DNA from: Clostridium kluyveri | GTDB lineage: Bacteria > Bacillota > Clostridia > Clostridiales > Clostridiaceae | Reading direction: 5' to 3' | DNA length: 64,000 nucleotides | NCBI RefSeq assembly: GCF_001902295.1 | Contig: NZ_CP018335.1 | Location: 1,860,001 to 1,924,000 of the forward strand | Shown: in pieces, positions 35,614 through 45,967 of the stretch | Numbering within the stretch: position 1 is the first letter of the stretch | Layout: each line of letters starts with the position of its first letter | Position numbers and translations under genes: made by a program | The notes under the pieces: generated by a model | Seen by the model: only the letters and a program-made list of their open reading frames with translations | Database searches by the model: none | What the model was told of the DNA's origin: nothing

Positions 35614-38600
35614 ATGAATAAAGCTAAAAATAATACAAAAATGTCAACTGCCTGGGGGAAGCCTGTAACAGGCAAGTATTGCAGTAAAATAAATATTGGT
35701 AACTTATTAATAGAAGCTTCAGAAAATCAAAAGCATAGAGGGATATTGTTTATCCAGGATAATAATAAAGAAGTTTTCTTAACCTATAAACAAATACTTG
35801 AAAAGGCTATTTACTGTTTAGGAATGCTGCAAGAAAATGGTTTAAAGCAAGATGATTTTGCAATTCTTTCCTTTGAAAATAATATTGACTTTGCCATCAG
35901 CTTTTGGGCTTGTATACTTGGCGGAATTATACCTGCACCAATTTCATATCCTTCATCCTTCAAGAGGAAAAATGCTTCTTTAGAAAAGCTTATAAATGTG
36001 TGGAATACCCTTGAAAAACCTGTAATAATAAGTGATGCTTCCATGATTGGAAGTATGGAAAATAATGAGTTATATGCGGATTGTAAAGATATGTTAATGT
36101 TAGATGTATCAATTTTAAGGCAGAGTACAATAAAAGGTTCAATAAATCTGTCACCATCAGAAAAGCCTGCTTTTATACAATTCAGTTCAGGAACTACCAA
36201 TAAACCTAAGGGAGTGATTTTAACACATAAAAATTTATTAACTAATATAGAAGGAATTATTGAAGGTGCAGGTTTAACTTCAGAGGATAGATTTTTTTCA
36301 TGGATGCCTTATTATCATGATATGGGTTTAATCGGCAATCACTTAACATTAATTGCTTTGGGTATATTTCAGATAAACATGCATCCTGTAAAGTTTGTAA
36401 GAAGACCTGCTCTTTGGTTTGATTTAATTTCCAAACATAAAGTTACTGTAACTTCCAGCCCTAACTTTGGCTATAGATTACTGCTTAGAAAAATTACAGA
36501 CAAACATCTTGAAGCTTGGGATTTAAGTTCCCTAAGATTAATTTTTAATGGAGCAGAACCCATTTTTGTACCCCTAGCTAAAGAATTTATGGAAAAATTG
36601 GCTGTATGTAATTTATCTGAAACAAGCATGTATATGGTGTATGGAATGGCTGAGGCTTGTTTAGCAGTTACTTTTCCAATTGCAGGTACTAAACCAGAAA
36701 GCCATTGTATCAGCAGAAATAGCCTTGTAAATAATTCAATAGCTGAAGAGATTGATGAAGGTAATTTTGATTCATTTCAGGTGGCCAGTGAAGGATATCC
36801 TGTTCCTGGAACGGGAGTTCGTATTGTAGATGCGCAGGGAAAAGTAGTTTTAGAAAAACAATTGGGGGAAATTCAAATAAAAGGTGACAATGTTACTTCA
36901 GGTTATATTAATAATCCAGAAGCAACCCTTAATTCCTTTCAGGATGGGTGGCTAAAAACAGGTGATATTGGTTTTATGGTTGATGGAAAGTTATGTGTAA
37001 CAGGGCGTATGAAGGACATAATTTTTGTTAATGGACAAAATTTCTTTGCACATGATATTGAGTTTAAATTAGAAGAATTTGAGGGGGTAAAACCAGGCAA
37101 AGTTGTAGTATGTGCCTGGCATGATGAGAAAGAAGGAAGGGAAAAGGTTGCCTTATTTTCTGCACTTCGTATTAATAAGGATAATTTAAAAAGCTTTTAT
37201 GCAAATATACTTAGTAAAATAAATGAAATTTTTGGTATTGCCATTGAATATGTTGTTCTGATTAAATCTATTCCTAAAACCACCAGTGGTAAAATACAGC
37301 GTTTTATGCTGGTACAGTCATTTTTAAATAATGAGTATGAGGGTGAAACATTTACCTCAGATGAGTTATTATTTAATGGGATAGAAAAAATAGAGAAAAG
37401 TGGAACATTCCGGCCTTTAATATCAGGACAAAATATAGATAAAATACGTGAAATTTGGTCAAAAGTACTGGACAGACCTGCAGAAAGTATAGGATATGAA
37501 CAGTCATTTTTATCATTAGGAGGAACTTCAGTAAAAGCAGTGCAAGTTTTAGGTATGTTAGAAGATGAATTAGAATTAACTTTAAGCCATGATATACTTA
37601 TCAATTGTGAAACTATAAGTGATATGGATGAATATATTAGAAGGTTGCATGAAGAAAATACCTCAGAAATCAATGTGACAAAGATAGCTCCATCCCTAAA
37701 TAAGGATGATGACATAGCAGTAATAGAAATGGCCTGCCGTTTCCCTGATGCATCAACTCCTGAAGAGTTCTGGAATAATATCGTAAATGGAAAGTGCAGT
37801 ATTGATGAAATACCTGCAGATAGATGGGATATAGATAAATACTATAGTACTGATGTTGATCCAATAAAAACAAATTGCCGTACAGGTGCTTTTATAGATA
37901 AACCTTTTGATTTTGATGCTAAATTTTTTAATATATCTGATGAGGAGGCCGCTGTTATGGACCCTCAGCAGCGAATTATGCTTGAATTAGTATTTGAAAT
38001 ATTAGAGAGGGCAGGGTATTGTAAGAAAAAAATAGGTGGGGAAAATTTGGGATTGTTTATTGGAGCTGGTACAAATTCCTATTATGAATATCATTTAAAT
38101 ACTTTAAATATGTCAAATCTCAAAAGCTTTGATAGTTTTAACTCACTTACAAAAGAAGAACAAAAGTCTATTCTTGAGGAATGGAAAAATAAGCTTGGTA
38201 TAACCCATTTCCATCCTAATTTACTTGTAGATAATATTTTGAATATGGTTGCAGCTAGAACCTCTCAGGAATTTAATTTAAAAGGGCCTAGTATGGTGGT
38301 AGATACAGCCTGCTCATCCTCAATAGTGACTATTCATCTGGCCTGCCAGTCTCTTCTTAGAGGTGAATGTGAATTTGCCCTGGCAGGAGGAATTAACCTT
38401 TTACTCACTCCTACTCCATATATATATTTTAGTAATGCAGGTGCCCTGTCAACAAGCGGACTGTCAAGAGTTTTTGATTCTCAGGCTGATGGTTTTGTTC
38501 CAGGAGAAGGTGCAGGTCTAGTTTTGCTGAAGCCTTTGAAAAAAGCTTTGAAAGATGAAGATAATGTTCTTGCAGTTATCAAAGCAAGTGCGATAAATAA

Positions 38601-41600
38601 TGATGGACATTCTATAGGAGTTATGGCACCTAACCCTGATGGCCAGCGTGAAGTAATTGAATCCTTGTATATAAATAATGGTTTCAATCCTAAGGATATA
38701 CAATATGTGGAAGCACATGGCACTGGTACAAAGATTGGGGATTTAAGTGAAGTTAGAGCTCTAGACAGAGCTTTTAAAAGGTGGAGTCCTGAAGCTAATT
38801 CCATAGCTATAGGGTCAGTTAAATCAAATATTGGGCATCTTCTCAGCGGTGCGGGTATAGCAAGCTTTATTAAAGTGGTATTAGCCTTAAATAATAAAAT
38901 TATGCCTCCTAATGTGAATTTAAATGAGCTTAATCCTTCTATTAAATTTGATAGAACTCCTTTTTATACTATTTTTAAGGCAAAGGAGTGGAAGGTTTCT
39001 CCAAACATAGCCAGACGGGCTTCTATTAATTCCTTTGGATTTGGAGGTACTAATTGCCATATGGTTATTGAAGAGACTCCTGAGTTAACTAAAACAAAGC
39101 CCGAAAAAATATATGAACATTCTAAGCATGTTCTATGTCTTTCTGCAAATACAAAAGAATCATTAAATCAAAAAATAAGAAATTTAGTAGAATATCTTAA
39201 AACTAATAATAAAAGTTCCTTGGGAGATATATGTTATACAGAAAATGTCACCAGAACACTGCTTAAATATCGCTGTAGTGTGGTTGCAGATTCCTGTGAA
39301 GATTTAATGGATAAGCTTCAAGAAGTGAAATTAGATCATATTGATGGTAAAGTATTCCCTAAAATAGCATTAATGTTCACAGGTCAGGGATCACAATATG
39401 TTGGCATGGCAAAACAGCTATATGAAAATCTTCCTATTTTTAGGGCATATATTGATGAATGCTCTGAAGTGTTTTTCCCTTATCTTAATGAAAAGATAAC
39501 TGATTTGATTTATAGTGACAAAGCAGACGAAATGCTTCTTGCAAAGACAAATATTACACAGCCGGTGGTATTTACCATTGACTATGCTTTTGGAAAGCTC
39601 TTTACAGATTTAGGGGTTAAACCTAACTATGTGCTTGGTCATAGTATTGGTGAGTGGTCAGCAGCTTGTCTCTCGGGTATAGTAAGTCTACAGGATGCTG
39701 CAAAAACAGTAGCTGCCAGAGGCAAATTAATGGAAGAGCTGCAGTCATCGGGCAGTATGTGTGCAGTGTTTACCTCTGGAGACAAACTCCAAGGGTTACT
39801 TGAAGCTTTTGAAGGTAATGTTTGGATTGCAGCATACAATGGAACCCATCAGGTTGTATCAGGGGAAGTAAATGCAATAGAAAAATTTAGTGAAGTACTG
39901 CTAAAAGAGGGAATAGGATTTAAAAAATTAAATGTTTCCCAGGCTTTTCATACGCCGCTTATGAAGCCAATGCTGGATGATTTCAAGGCAGTATTAGAGG
40001 GGGTAACCTTTAATTCTCCTAAAATACCTGTAGTATCAAATATCACAGGGGAAATAATGAATAAACCTTTTGATACTGAATACTGGATTCAGCATATTCT
40101 TCAACCTGTAAAGTTCGAGCAAAGCTTGAAATATTTATCAGACAACTCTGTAGATACCTTTATTGAGTGTGGCCCTGATAAGATATTATCAGGAATGGCA
40201 AGAGGTATAAAAACTAGCAATACTAAAACAATTTTCACAGCTTCAGACCGCAAGAAGGATTCATGGGATACCTGTTTAGGCACATTGTCTTCACTCTTTT
40301 GCTTAGGGATTAATATAAATTGGGAAAAATTTGAGCAGGGTATTTGCTATAATAAGGTTCAATTACCGTCATATCCATTCCACAGGAGTACATATAGGCC
40401 TGATTTTGGAATGGAAAATATAAAGGTACCAAATAGCTGGTTTTATAGTTGGAACTGGAAAGCTGAATCAGACAACTCTCTTAGTTTATTACCTGCAGGG
40501 AGTGTAGTAATATTTGATGATGGAAATGGCATTGGAGAAGAATTCAAATCAATGTTTGATGAAAAAGAAAATAAAATTTATGTTGTTAGCTCAGGAAGTG
40601 AATACAGCTGGGATTCCAATAAAAATTTTATAATTAATCCATTAGTGGAGAGGGATTATGTTGAGCTTTTTAAAAACATTCCAGAACCTATAGCTGCGGT
40701 GATACATTTATGGAATTTTAAAAGGGAAGCCTGGAAATCAGAATTTATATTTGATGACGGGGTGGTTCGGGAGGATATTTACAGTATAGTGTGTATTGGA
40801 AAGGCTTCAAAAGAGCTTAATGCAGACAATATTAGATTATTGCTGGCTACAAACAGCGGCATATCTGTAACTGAAAATTATAAAATCTTTAATCCACACC
40901 AATCTATTGCTGTAACTTTAGCATTAGCTTTAGATCAGGAAAATACTTTTATAAATTCATATTGTATAGATATAGATAAAAAAGAGTATAAATCTAATAA
41001 AGAACTTGCTGAAATCCTATTTAATGAGATAGGGAAGGAAATAAATGATGAGGGTATAGTAGTTATCAGAGATGGAATAAGGTATGTAAGAGATTTAATC
41101 AACACAGGTGAATTGAATAAATCTTCAAAAATCCAGTTTAATGATGGCGAAACCTATTTGATTACGGGAGGTGCGAGTGCTGTAGGAGGTGAAATTGCCA
41201 AAGCATTTGCTAAAAAAGCTAAAGTTAACCTAGTTTTAACAGGCCGTGAGAAATTACCATTAAGAGAAGAGTGGAATACACAAATATCTAATAATGCTAA
41301 ATGTGCTAAAAAGATTGAACTAATTTTAAGCCTTGAAAAACTTGGAGCAAATGTTATTTATGAAGCCGTAGATGTGACAAAAATTAATGAAATGGAAGTT
41401 CTTATAGAAAAAGTAAATAATATATATGGATCTATTCAAGGTGTAATTCATGCAGCTGGTACTTGGGATTTCTCAAGCTTTAAGCTTTTAGATAAAAGCG
41501 TTGATACAGTGAATAGTGTTATAGAACCTAAGGTGCAGGGAGCGGTAATAACTGATTATGTTACGAGAAAAGAACCTCTAAAGTTTTTTGTCATGCTTTC

Positions 41601-44600
41601 ATCAGTATCTTCCTCGAAGAAGATCTGGTCAGCAGGACTTGGCGATTACGCTGCGGCAAATTCCTTTTTGTCCACATACAGTTTTTACAGGGCATCTGAA
41701 AATGCACCGGGAAAAACTATTGCATTAAATTATTCTCTATGGGCTAAAACTGGAATGGGCTCTAATCTTGGGAATATGGCTTCAATGGCAATAAAAGTTC
41801 AAGGGTTGAATCCTCTTCCTGCTGAGAAAGCTGTGGAAGCACTAATGAGAGTATTGTCAGATGGAAGTCAAAGAGTAATACACATTCTAGATAAGCTTGA
41901 AATAACACAGGAAAAGAAACCTCTTTCAATTAAGGTTAATACACTAGACTTTAAAAAGTCCCAAAATATCAGAGAGACTGTCTATAAAATTATTGCTGAC
42001 CAATTGCAGATTCATCAGGAAGAACTGGATATAGGACAGAATTTTCTCCAGTTAGGCTTGGATTCACTGGGAGCAGTTAAGGTTATGGAAAAGTTAGGAC
42101 ATAATCTTGGAATAGAATTATATCCTACATTAATATTTGAATATCAAACTCCTGATTCATTGGCACAATATATTGAGAGGGTTTATTCTGGAGATTCTGA
42201 TGGTGTAACAGCACAAAAAATAGATATTTCAGAAAAAAATATTTTTTCAATGGAAAAAATAAAGGATATTGCAATAATAGGTGCTAGTGTTAGAATACCA
42301 GGTGCAAATACTTTAGATGAATACTGGAGTATTCTTGAAAGCGGCAAATGTATGATAAGAGAAGTACCATCAGAAAGATGGTCATTAAAGGATTATTTTA
42401 GCACAGATGTAAACTCCTTGTATACTTCTTATTCCAAGTATGGTGGATTTATAGATAAACCCTATGAGTTTGATCCTATGTTCTTTGGTTTGTCCCCAAG
42501 TGAAGCTGCTGTTACTGATCCGCAGCAGAGAATTTTTCTGGAAATTGCATGGGAAGCATTACAGCAAGCTGGCTATGGAGGAAGATATGGCTCAAATAAT
42601 ATTGGAGTTTTTGTAGGCTGTGAACAAAATACCTATGCAGAACACTTTGCGAATTATGGAATTTATATGAGACTAAAGAATTACTTATCAAGTAATCACA
42701 TATTTAATAACATAGGTCATGCAGAACAGGATGAAATAATGAACAGTATTTTTAATGTGTTGAAACCAGCAGAGATGCTTCCTGATTTTGTTGCAGGAAA
42801 TAGTTTAAATGAGGTAGCAGCTCGGGTAAGTCACTGTCTGAATTTTACTGGGCCAAGTTTAACAATTAATTCAGCATGTTCATCTTCCCTGGCGGCACTG
42901 CACCTGGCATGTGAGAGTATTAGAACAGGACAAAGTGAAATGGCTATAGTTGGAGGTGTGAATTTGAATCTTTCGCCAACTCCCTTTATAGGACTAAGCA
43001 GAGTAACGGCCTTATCTAAAAAAGGAGTTTGTTACCCTTTTGACAGCAGGGCAGATGGTATGGTACTTTCAGAAGGGGCCAGTGCAGTACTGTTAAAACC
43101 ACTAGAAAATGCCATGAGAGACGGGGACAATATACTGACTGTAATTAAAGGTTCTGCCATGAATAATGATGGACATTCTCAGGGCTTAACAGCTCCTAGA
43201 CCTCAGGGACAGGCAGATGCTATAAGAAAAGCGTATTTGGAAGCAAATATTAATCCAGAAACCGTATCTTACATTGAAACTCACGGTACAGGTACACCTT
43301 TGGGTGACCCTATTGAAATTGAAGGTATGACTCACGCTTTTCATTCCTTTACATCAGAAAAAGGTTTTTGTGCCATTGGGTCAGTTAAATCTTCCATAGG
43401 ACATATGTTATCCGCATCTGGAGTTACAAGTTTAATAAAAGTAGTTCTTGCACTTAAGAATAAAAAAATACCGCACACTGTAAACTATGATAAGTCAAGA
43501 AGTAATCCTAATATAGATTTTGCTAATTCTCCATTTTATGTTGTTAGTGGAGAACCAATGGAATGGAAAAGTAGCAACATGACTCCCCTAAGGGCAGGAG
43601 TGAATGCTTTTGGCTTTGGTGGAACCAATGTTCATGTAGTTCTGGAAAAAGCTCCAGACATGAGGGAATATGAAGAAGAAAGACCTCCATACCTGTTACA
43701 GTTAACTGGCAGAAATGAAAATGTGGTGAAACGCATAGCTGCTAATTTAAAGAATCACATAGAACAGCATGAAAATTTAAGTGCAGCTTCAATTTGCTTT
43801 ACTGTAAATAGTGCTCAAAAGGAATTAATTACTAAGACTGCAGCAGTAGTGAAATCAAGGGCACATTTGCTGGAAGTGCTTACTTCACTTGAAAATGGCA
43901 GCAGCATTGAAGGAGTTTATAAGGGACGTTCTCACCCAAATCGTGAAAATCAAGCTTATCTTATGCTGGATGGCAACATGAAGATTTTTGAAGATTGTAA
44001 ACATGATCTATGTTCCCGTTTTGCTGCATTTAATACCGCATACAGAGAATGTATGGATAGATATAAGGAGCTGAAAAATGGATATAGTGAAGAAATTGAA
44101 CCTATTGATTCTTTTGCAGTTCAATATGCACTTGGCATTCTTTTAAATGATTTTAATTTAAATATTTGCGGAATAATCGCACAGGGTATGGGTATTTTGA
44201 CTGCAGCGGTTTTAACAGGTTTAATAAATTTAGACCAGGCTTTGGGGCAGCTTATTCATATTAGCATTATAGAAGATGGTAACTATTCTAAGAGTAATGA
44301 AAATGCCGTGTATTTAAATTCTCCTATATTAACACCTTCAGGAGCTATTGAAGAGTTTTTGGATATTCCAATAAAGGTTATAGAAAATATTAAAAGTTTA
44401 GATGGATTTGTGAATAAAGATCAGGTAGTTATTTATCCTGGCAAAGTTGATGAAATTAAGAATAAAGAATTTTATGATGATAGATTGTTTAACTGGGTTG
44501 AGATGAATATAAATGAAAATGCTGTAGAATCTATTATAACAGCATTTGCTAAGCTTTATGTACTGGGAACTAGGTACAATCCTAATAAATTCTCTACAGG

Positions 44601-44814
44601 CAAGGAGAAAAAGGTGTTACTTCCTACCTATCCCTTTGAAAATGAAACCTATAAAATATCTTTTAAAGAAAAGGCAGTTGATGTAGAGGTAAATTCAGCC
44701 ACTACACAGCAAAAAGGATTATTAAAGATGGATGGCTATTATACACTTTCTGATGTGGAAAGAAAATCAAGTTGTAATGGCTTAGGCAATGACTTGAAGA
44801 AGTTGATTATTTAA
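35614..44814 (+). CDS. hybrid AMP-ligase/type I PKS: FAAL - ACP - KS - AT - KR - ACP - KS - inactive AT
   Basis: 3066 residues. Fatty-acyl-AMP ligase about 25-590 (FSSGTTNKPKGVI near 189, MVYGMAEAC). ACP with LGGTSVK near 635. KS1 about 695-1130 with DTACSSS near 896, EAHGTGT and SNIGHLLSGAG. AT1 with FTGQGSQYVGM and GHSIGEW near 1338; QAFHTPLM suggests malonyl-CoA. KR with TGGASAVGGE near 1850 and SS...DYAAANS near 2010. ACP2 with LGLDSLGA near 2148. KS2 with NSACSSS near 2419 and ETHGTGT. The C-terminal AT-like domain reads IAQGMGI near 2855 where GHSxG is expected, so its nucleophile is gone. No thioesterase. The likely role is one malonate extension and ketoreduction of a fatty acid. Confidence 0.92.
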   Translation: MNKAKNNTKMSTAWGKPVTGKYCSKINIGNLLIEASENQKHRGILFIQDNNKEVFLTYKQILEKAIYCLGMLQENGLKQDDFAILSFENNIDFAISFWACILGGIIPAPISYPSSFKRKNASLEKLINVWNTLEKPVIISDASMIGSMENNELYADCKDMLMLDVSILRQSTIKGSINLSPSEKPAFIQFSSGTTNKPKGVILTHKNLLTNIEGIIEGAGLTSEDRFFSWMPYYHDMGLIGNHLTLIALGIFQINMHPVKFVRRPALWFDLISKHKVTVTSSPNFGYRLLLRKITDKHLEAWDLSSLRLIFNGAEPIFVPLAKEFMEKLAVCNLSETSMYMVYGMAEACLAVTFPIAGTKPESHCISRNSLVNNSIAEEIDEGNFDSFQVASEGYPVPGTGVRIVDAQGKVVLEKQLGEIQIKGDNVTSGYINNPEATLNSFQDGWLKTGDIGFMVDGKLCVTGRMKDIIFVNGQNFFAHDIEFKLEEFEGVKPGKVVVCAWHDEKEGREKVALFSALRINKDNLKSFYANILSKINEIFGIAIEYVVLIKSIPKTTSGKIQRFMLVQSFLNNEYEGETFTSDELLFNGIEKIEKSGTFRPLISGQNIDKIREIWSKVLDRPAESIGYEQSFLSLGGTSVKAVQVLGMLEDELELTLSHDILINCETISDMDEYIRRLHEENTSEINVTKIAPSLNKDDDIAVIEMACRFPDASTPEEFWNNIVNGKCSIDEIPADRWDIDKYYSTDVDPIKTNCRTGAFIDKPFDFDAKFFNISDEEAAVMDPQQRIMLELVFEILERAGYCKKKIGGENLGLFIGAGTNSYYEYHLNTLNMSNLKSFDSFNSLTKEEQKSILEEWKNKLGITHFHPNLLVDNILNMVAARTSQEFNLKGPSMVVDTACSSSIVTIHLACQSLLRGECEFALAGGINLLLTPTPYIYFSNAGALSTSGLSRVFDSQADGFVPGEGAGLVLLKPLKKALKDEDNVLAVIKASAINNDGHSIGVMAPNPDGQREVIESLYINNGFNPKDIQYVEAHGTGTKIGDLSEVRALDRAFKRWSPEANSIAIGSVKSNIGHLLSGAGIASFIKVVLALNNKIMPPNVNLNELNPSIKFDRTPFYTIFKAKEWKVSPNIARRASINSFGFGGTNCHMVIEETPELTKTKPEKIYEHSKHVLCLSANTKESLNQKIRNLVEYLKTNNKSSLGDICYTENVTRTLLKYRCSVVADSCEDLMDKLQEVKLDHIDGKVFPKIALMFTGQGSQYVGMAKQLYENLPIFRAYIDECSEVFFPYLNEKITDLIYSDKADEMLLAKTNITQPVVFTIDYAFGKLFTDLGVKPNYVLGHSIGEWSAACLSGIVSLQDAAKTVAARGKLMEELQSSGSMCAVFTSGDKLQGLLEAFEGNVWIAAYNGTHQVVSGEVNAIEKFSEVLLKEGIGFKKLNVSQAFHTPLMKPMLDDFKAVLEGVTFNSPKIPVVSNITGEIMNKPFDTEYWIQHILQPVKFEQSLKYLSDNSVDTFIECGPDKILSGMARGIKTSNTKTIFTASDRKKDSWDTCLGTLSSLFCLGININWEKFEQGICYNKVQLPSYPFHRSTYRPDFGMENIKVPNSWFYSWNWKAESDNSLSLLPAGSVVIFDDGNGIGEEFKSMFDEKENKIYVVSSGSEYSWDSNKNFIINPLVERDYVELFKNIPEPIAAVIHLWNFKREAWKSEFIFDDGVVREDIYSIVCIGKASKELNADNIRLLLATNSGISVTENYKIFNPHQSIAVTLALALDQENTFINSYCIDIDKKEYKSNKELAEILFNEIGKEINDEGIVVIRDGIRYVRDLINTGELNKSSKIQFNDGETYLITGGASAVGGEIAKAFAKKAKVNLVLTGREKLPLREEWNTQISNNAKCAKKIELILSLEKLGANVIYEAVDVTKINEMEVLIEKVNNIYGSIQGVIHAAGTWDFSSFKLLDKSVDTVNSVIEPKVQGAVITDYVTRKEPLKFFVMLSSVSSSKKIWSAGLGDYAAANSFLSTYSFYRASENAPGKTIALNYSLWAKTGMGSNLGNMASMAIKVQGLNPLPAEKAVEALMRVLSDGSQRVIHILDKLEITQEKKPLSIKVNTLDFKKSQNIRETVYKIIADQLQIHQEELDIGQNFLQLGLDSLGAVKVMEKLGHNLGIELYPTLIFEYQTPDSLAQYIERVYSGDSDGVTAQKIDISEKNIFSMEKIKDIAIIGASVRIPGANTLDEYWSILESGKCMIREVPSERWSLKDYFSTDVNSLYTSYSKYGGFIDKPYEFDPMFFGLSPSEAAVTDPQQRIFLEIAWEALQQAGYGGRYGSNNIGVFVGCEQNTYAEHFANYGIYMRLKNYLSSNHIFNNIGHAEQDEIMNSIFNVLKPAEMLPDFVAGNSLNEVAARVSHCLNFTGPSLTINSACSSSLAALHLACESIRTGQSEMAIVGGVNLNLSPTPFIGLSRVTALSKKGVCYPFDSRADGMVLSEGASAVLLKPLENAMRDGDNILTVIKGSAMNNDGHSQGLTAPRPQGQADAIRKAYLEANINPETVSYIETHGTGTPLGDPIEIEGMTHAFHSFTSEKGFCAIGSVKSSIGHMLSASGVTSLIKVVLALKNKKIPHTVNYDKSRSNPNIDFANSPFYVVSGEPMEWKSSNMTPLRAGVNAFGFGGTNVHVVLEKAPDMREYEEERPPYLLQLTGRNENVVKRIAANLKNHIEQHENLSAASICFTVNSAQKELITKTAAVVKSRAHLLEVLTSLENGSSIEGVYKGRSHPNRENQAYLMLDGNMKIFEDCKHDLCSRFAAFNTAYRECMDRYKELKNGYSEEIEPIDSFAVQYALGILLNDFNLNICGIIAQGMGILTAAVLTGLINLDQALGQLIHISIIEDGNYSKSNENAVYLNSPILTPSGAIEEFLDIPIKVIENIKSLDGFVNKDQVVIYPGKVDEIKNKEFYDDRLFNWVEMNINENAVESIITAFAKLYVLGTRYNPNKFSTGKEKKVLLPTYPFENETYKISFKEKAVDVEVNSATTQQKGLLKMDGYYTLSDVERKSSCNGLGNDLKKLII

Positions 44815-44866
44815 AAAATATAACTATAAAAACAAGCAGTAAAAATTATGCGAAGGGAGATTGGGC

Positions 44867-45268
44867 ATGTCAAATGTAAAAAAAATAGTACTTAGTGCAG
44901 TTTGTATTGTGATTCTAGTTGTGGGCATCATTGGAGGAAAATATTTAATTTCTGTGCAGAAGTATAAGAAAGCAATTGAAGAATTAAAAATTAGTAATGT
45001 GGATTTATCAAAGGTTTCGGATGGTAAATATACAGGGTCCTATGATGTGGGGTATGTGGGCGCAAAAGTTGCAGTTACAGTTAAAAATAACAAGATTGTA
45101 GATATAACTCTGCTAAGTCATAAAAATGAAAGGGGAAAGCCAGCAGAAGTTATTCCAGAAAAGGTGGTAAAAGCTCAAAGTCTGCAGGTGGATACTATTT
45201 CAGGGGCAACAAATAGCAGTAAAGTAATTTTAAAAGCCATTGAAAATGCATTGGAGTCTGGTGAATAA
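44867..45268 (+). CDS. membrane-anchored FMN-binding domain protein
   Basis: 133 residues from ATG 44867 (AAGGGAG 7 nt upstream; TTG 44861 is less likely). One N-terminal membrane anchor (about 7-27), then an FMN-binding fold ending DTISGATNSSKVI. That SGAT motif is the site of covalent FMN attachment to Thr in NqrC/RnfG-type proteins. It would face the outside of the membrane. It is the next-to-last gene of locus 2 and overlaps the following multi-His membrane protein, suggesting an electron-transfer pair. Confidence 0.85.
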   Translation: MSNVKKIVLSAVCIVILVVGIIGGKYLISVQKYKKAIEELKISNVDLSKVSDGKYTGSYDVGYVGAKVAVTVKNNKIVDITLLSHKNERGKPAEVIPEKVVKAQSLQVDTISGATNSSKVILKAIENALESGE

Positions 45269-45644
45269 TCAATTGTCGGGTTGGTGGATATGTTTATTTT
45301 TTATCCTAGGCTGCAGCTATAGTTTATTTAAAAGGTTAAAAAGTATTTGTCCCAAAATAAAATTACCGGTTAAAAATTTATTAAATTACCATTGTGTTTT
45401 TTCTGTAATAGCAACAATTTTAGCCTTTATCCATGCTGGAAACAACTTAACCCACATTAGGTTTTCCAATGGATACATTAGCCTTATATTGATGATTTTG
45501 GTAACATTAATTGGAATACTTATGAAGTATTTTAAAAAAATATATGTAAGGCATAAAATGTTTTGGCTATATACTCACATATTTTTAACTATTATGCTAA
45601 TTGGAAGTATTTCACTGCACATATTTAGGTATTTACTTTTATAA
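45261..45644 (+). CDS. small multi-His integral membrane protein (cytochrome-b/ferric-reductase-like)
   Basis: About 127 residues from GTG 45261, which overlaps the end of the FMN-binding gene; ATG 45246 and TTG 45240 are alternatives. Four hydrophobic segments. His residues sit within or at their ends: NYHCVF, FIHAGN, YTHIFL and SLHIFR, spaced as expected for two haem b groups in ferric-reductase-like or YedZ-type proteins. With the overlapping FMN protein it probably moves electrons across the membrane. A terminator follows directly, so it closes the locus 2 operon. Confidence 0.7.
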   Translation: MNNQLSGWWICLFFILGCSYSLFKRLKSICPKIKLPVKNLLNYHCVFSVIATILAFIHAGNNLTHIRFSNGYISLILMILVTLIGILMKYFKKIYVRHKMFWLYTHIFLTIMLIGSISLHIFRYLLL

Positions 45645-45700
45645 TTTCACTTTTAAGTGAAATAGGCAGCCTTATCTTATTGATTTAGCTGTCTATTTTG
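45645..45700 (+). terminator. double hairpin terminator closing biosynthetic locus 2
   Basis: TTTCACTTTTAAGTGAAA (45645-45661 region) is a small palindrome right after the stop codon. Next, GGCAGC (45665-45670) pairs with GCTGTC (45688-45693), followed by TATTTTG, nearly the same exit as the terminator at 1634-1680. Confidence 0.75.
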
Positions 45701-45746
45701 CATTTATAAGTTATAAAATATATATTTGTTATTGGCTTTTGTATAA

Positions 45747-45941
45747 TTATCTACAATTTTAATACTAAGTTTTTCTACAACAATTGTACAAGCTCAAATT
45801 TTATCTTCTAAAGATAATTCAAGTTCGGTTACTGTATATCAAAAAAATAAAATAAAAAATCTATATGCGCTTTTTCAAAGAGCTAAAAATAATATTAATG
45901 ATAATGATTTAAAACTTGATATCTATATTCTACTCTTGTAG
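45747..45941 (+). pseudogene. 64-codon gene fragment without a start codon, signal-peptide-like
   Basis: This open frame begins right after a TAA and has no start codon, yet reads like protein: a hydrophobic start LSTILILSFSTTIVQAQ resembling a signal peptide, then a Lys/Asn-rich stretch with YQKNKIKNLYALFQRAKNN, and a TAG inside the BlaI-type palindrome. It may be the stump of a secreted-protein gene that once belonged to the BlaI/M56 unit. Confidence 0.3.
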
Positions 45942-45947
45942 AATATA
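45924..45947. promoter_or_regulatory. candidate BlaI/MecI-type operator
   Basis: TATATTCTAC (45924-45933), TCTT, GTAGAATATA (45938-45947) is a dyad with perfect 10-bp arms, 6 bp before the AAGGAGG of the BlaI-like gene. The CTAC...GTAG core resembles BlaI/MecI operators (TACA/TGTA dyads). The position suits autorepression. Confidence 0.6.
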
Positions 45948-45967
45948 CACTAAGGAGGTGATTTATA

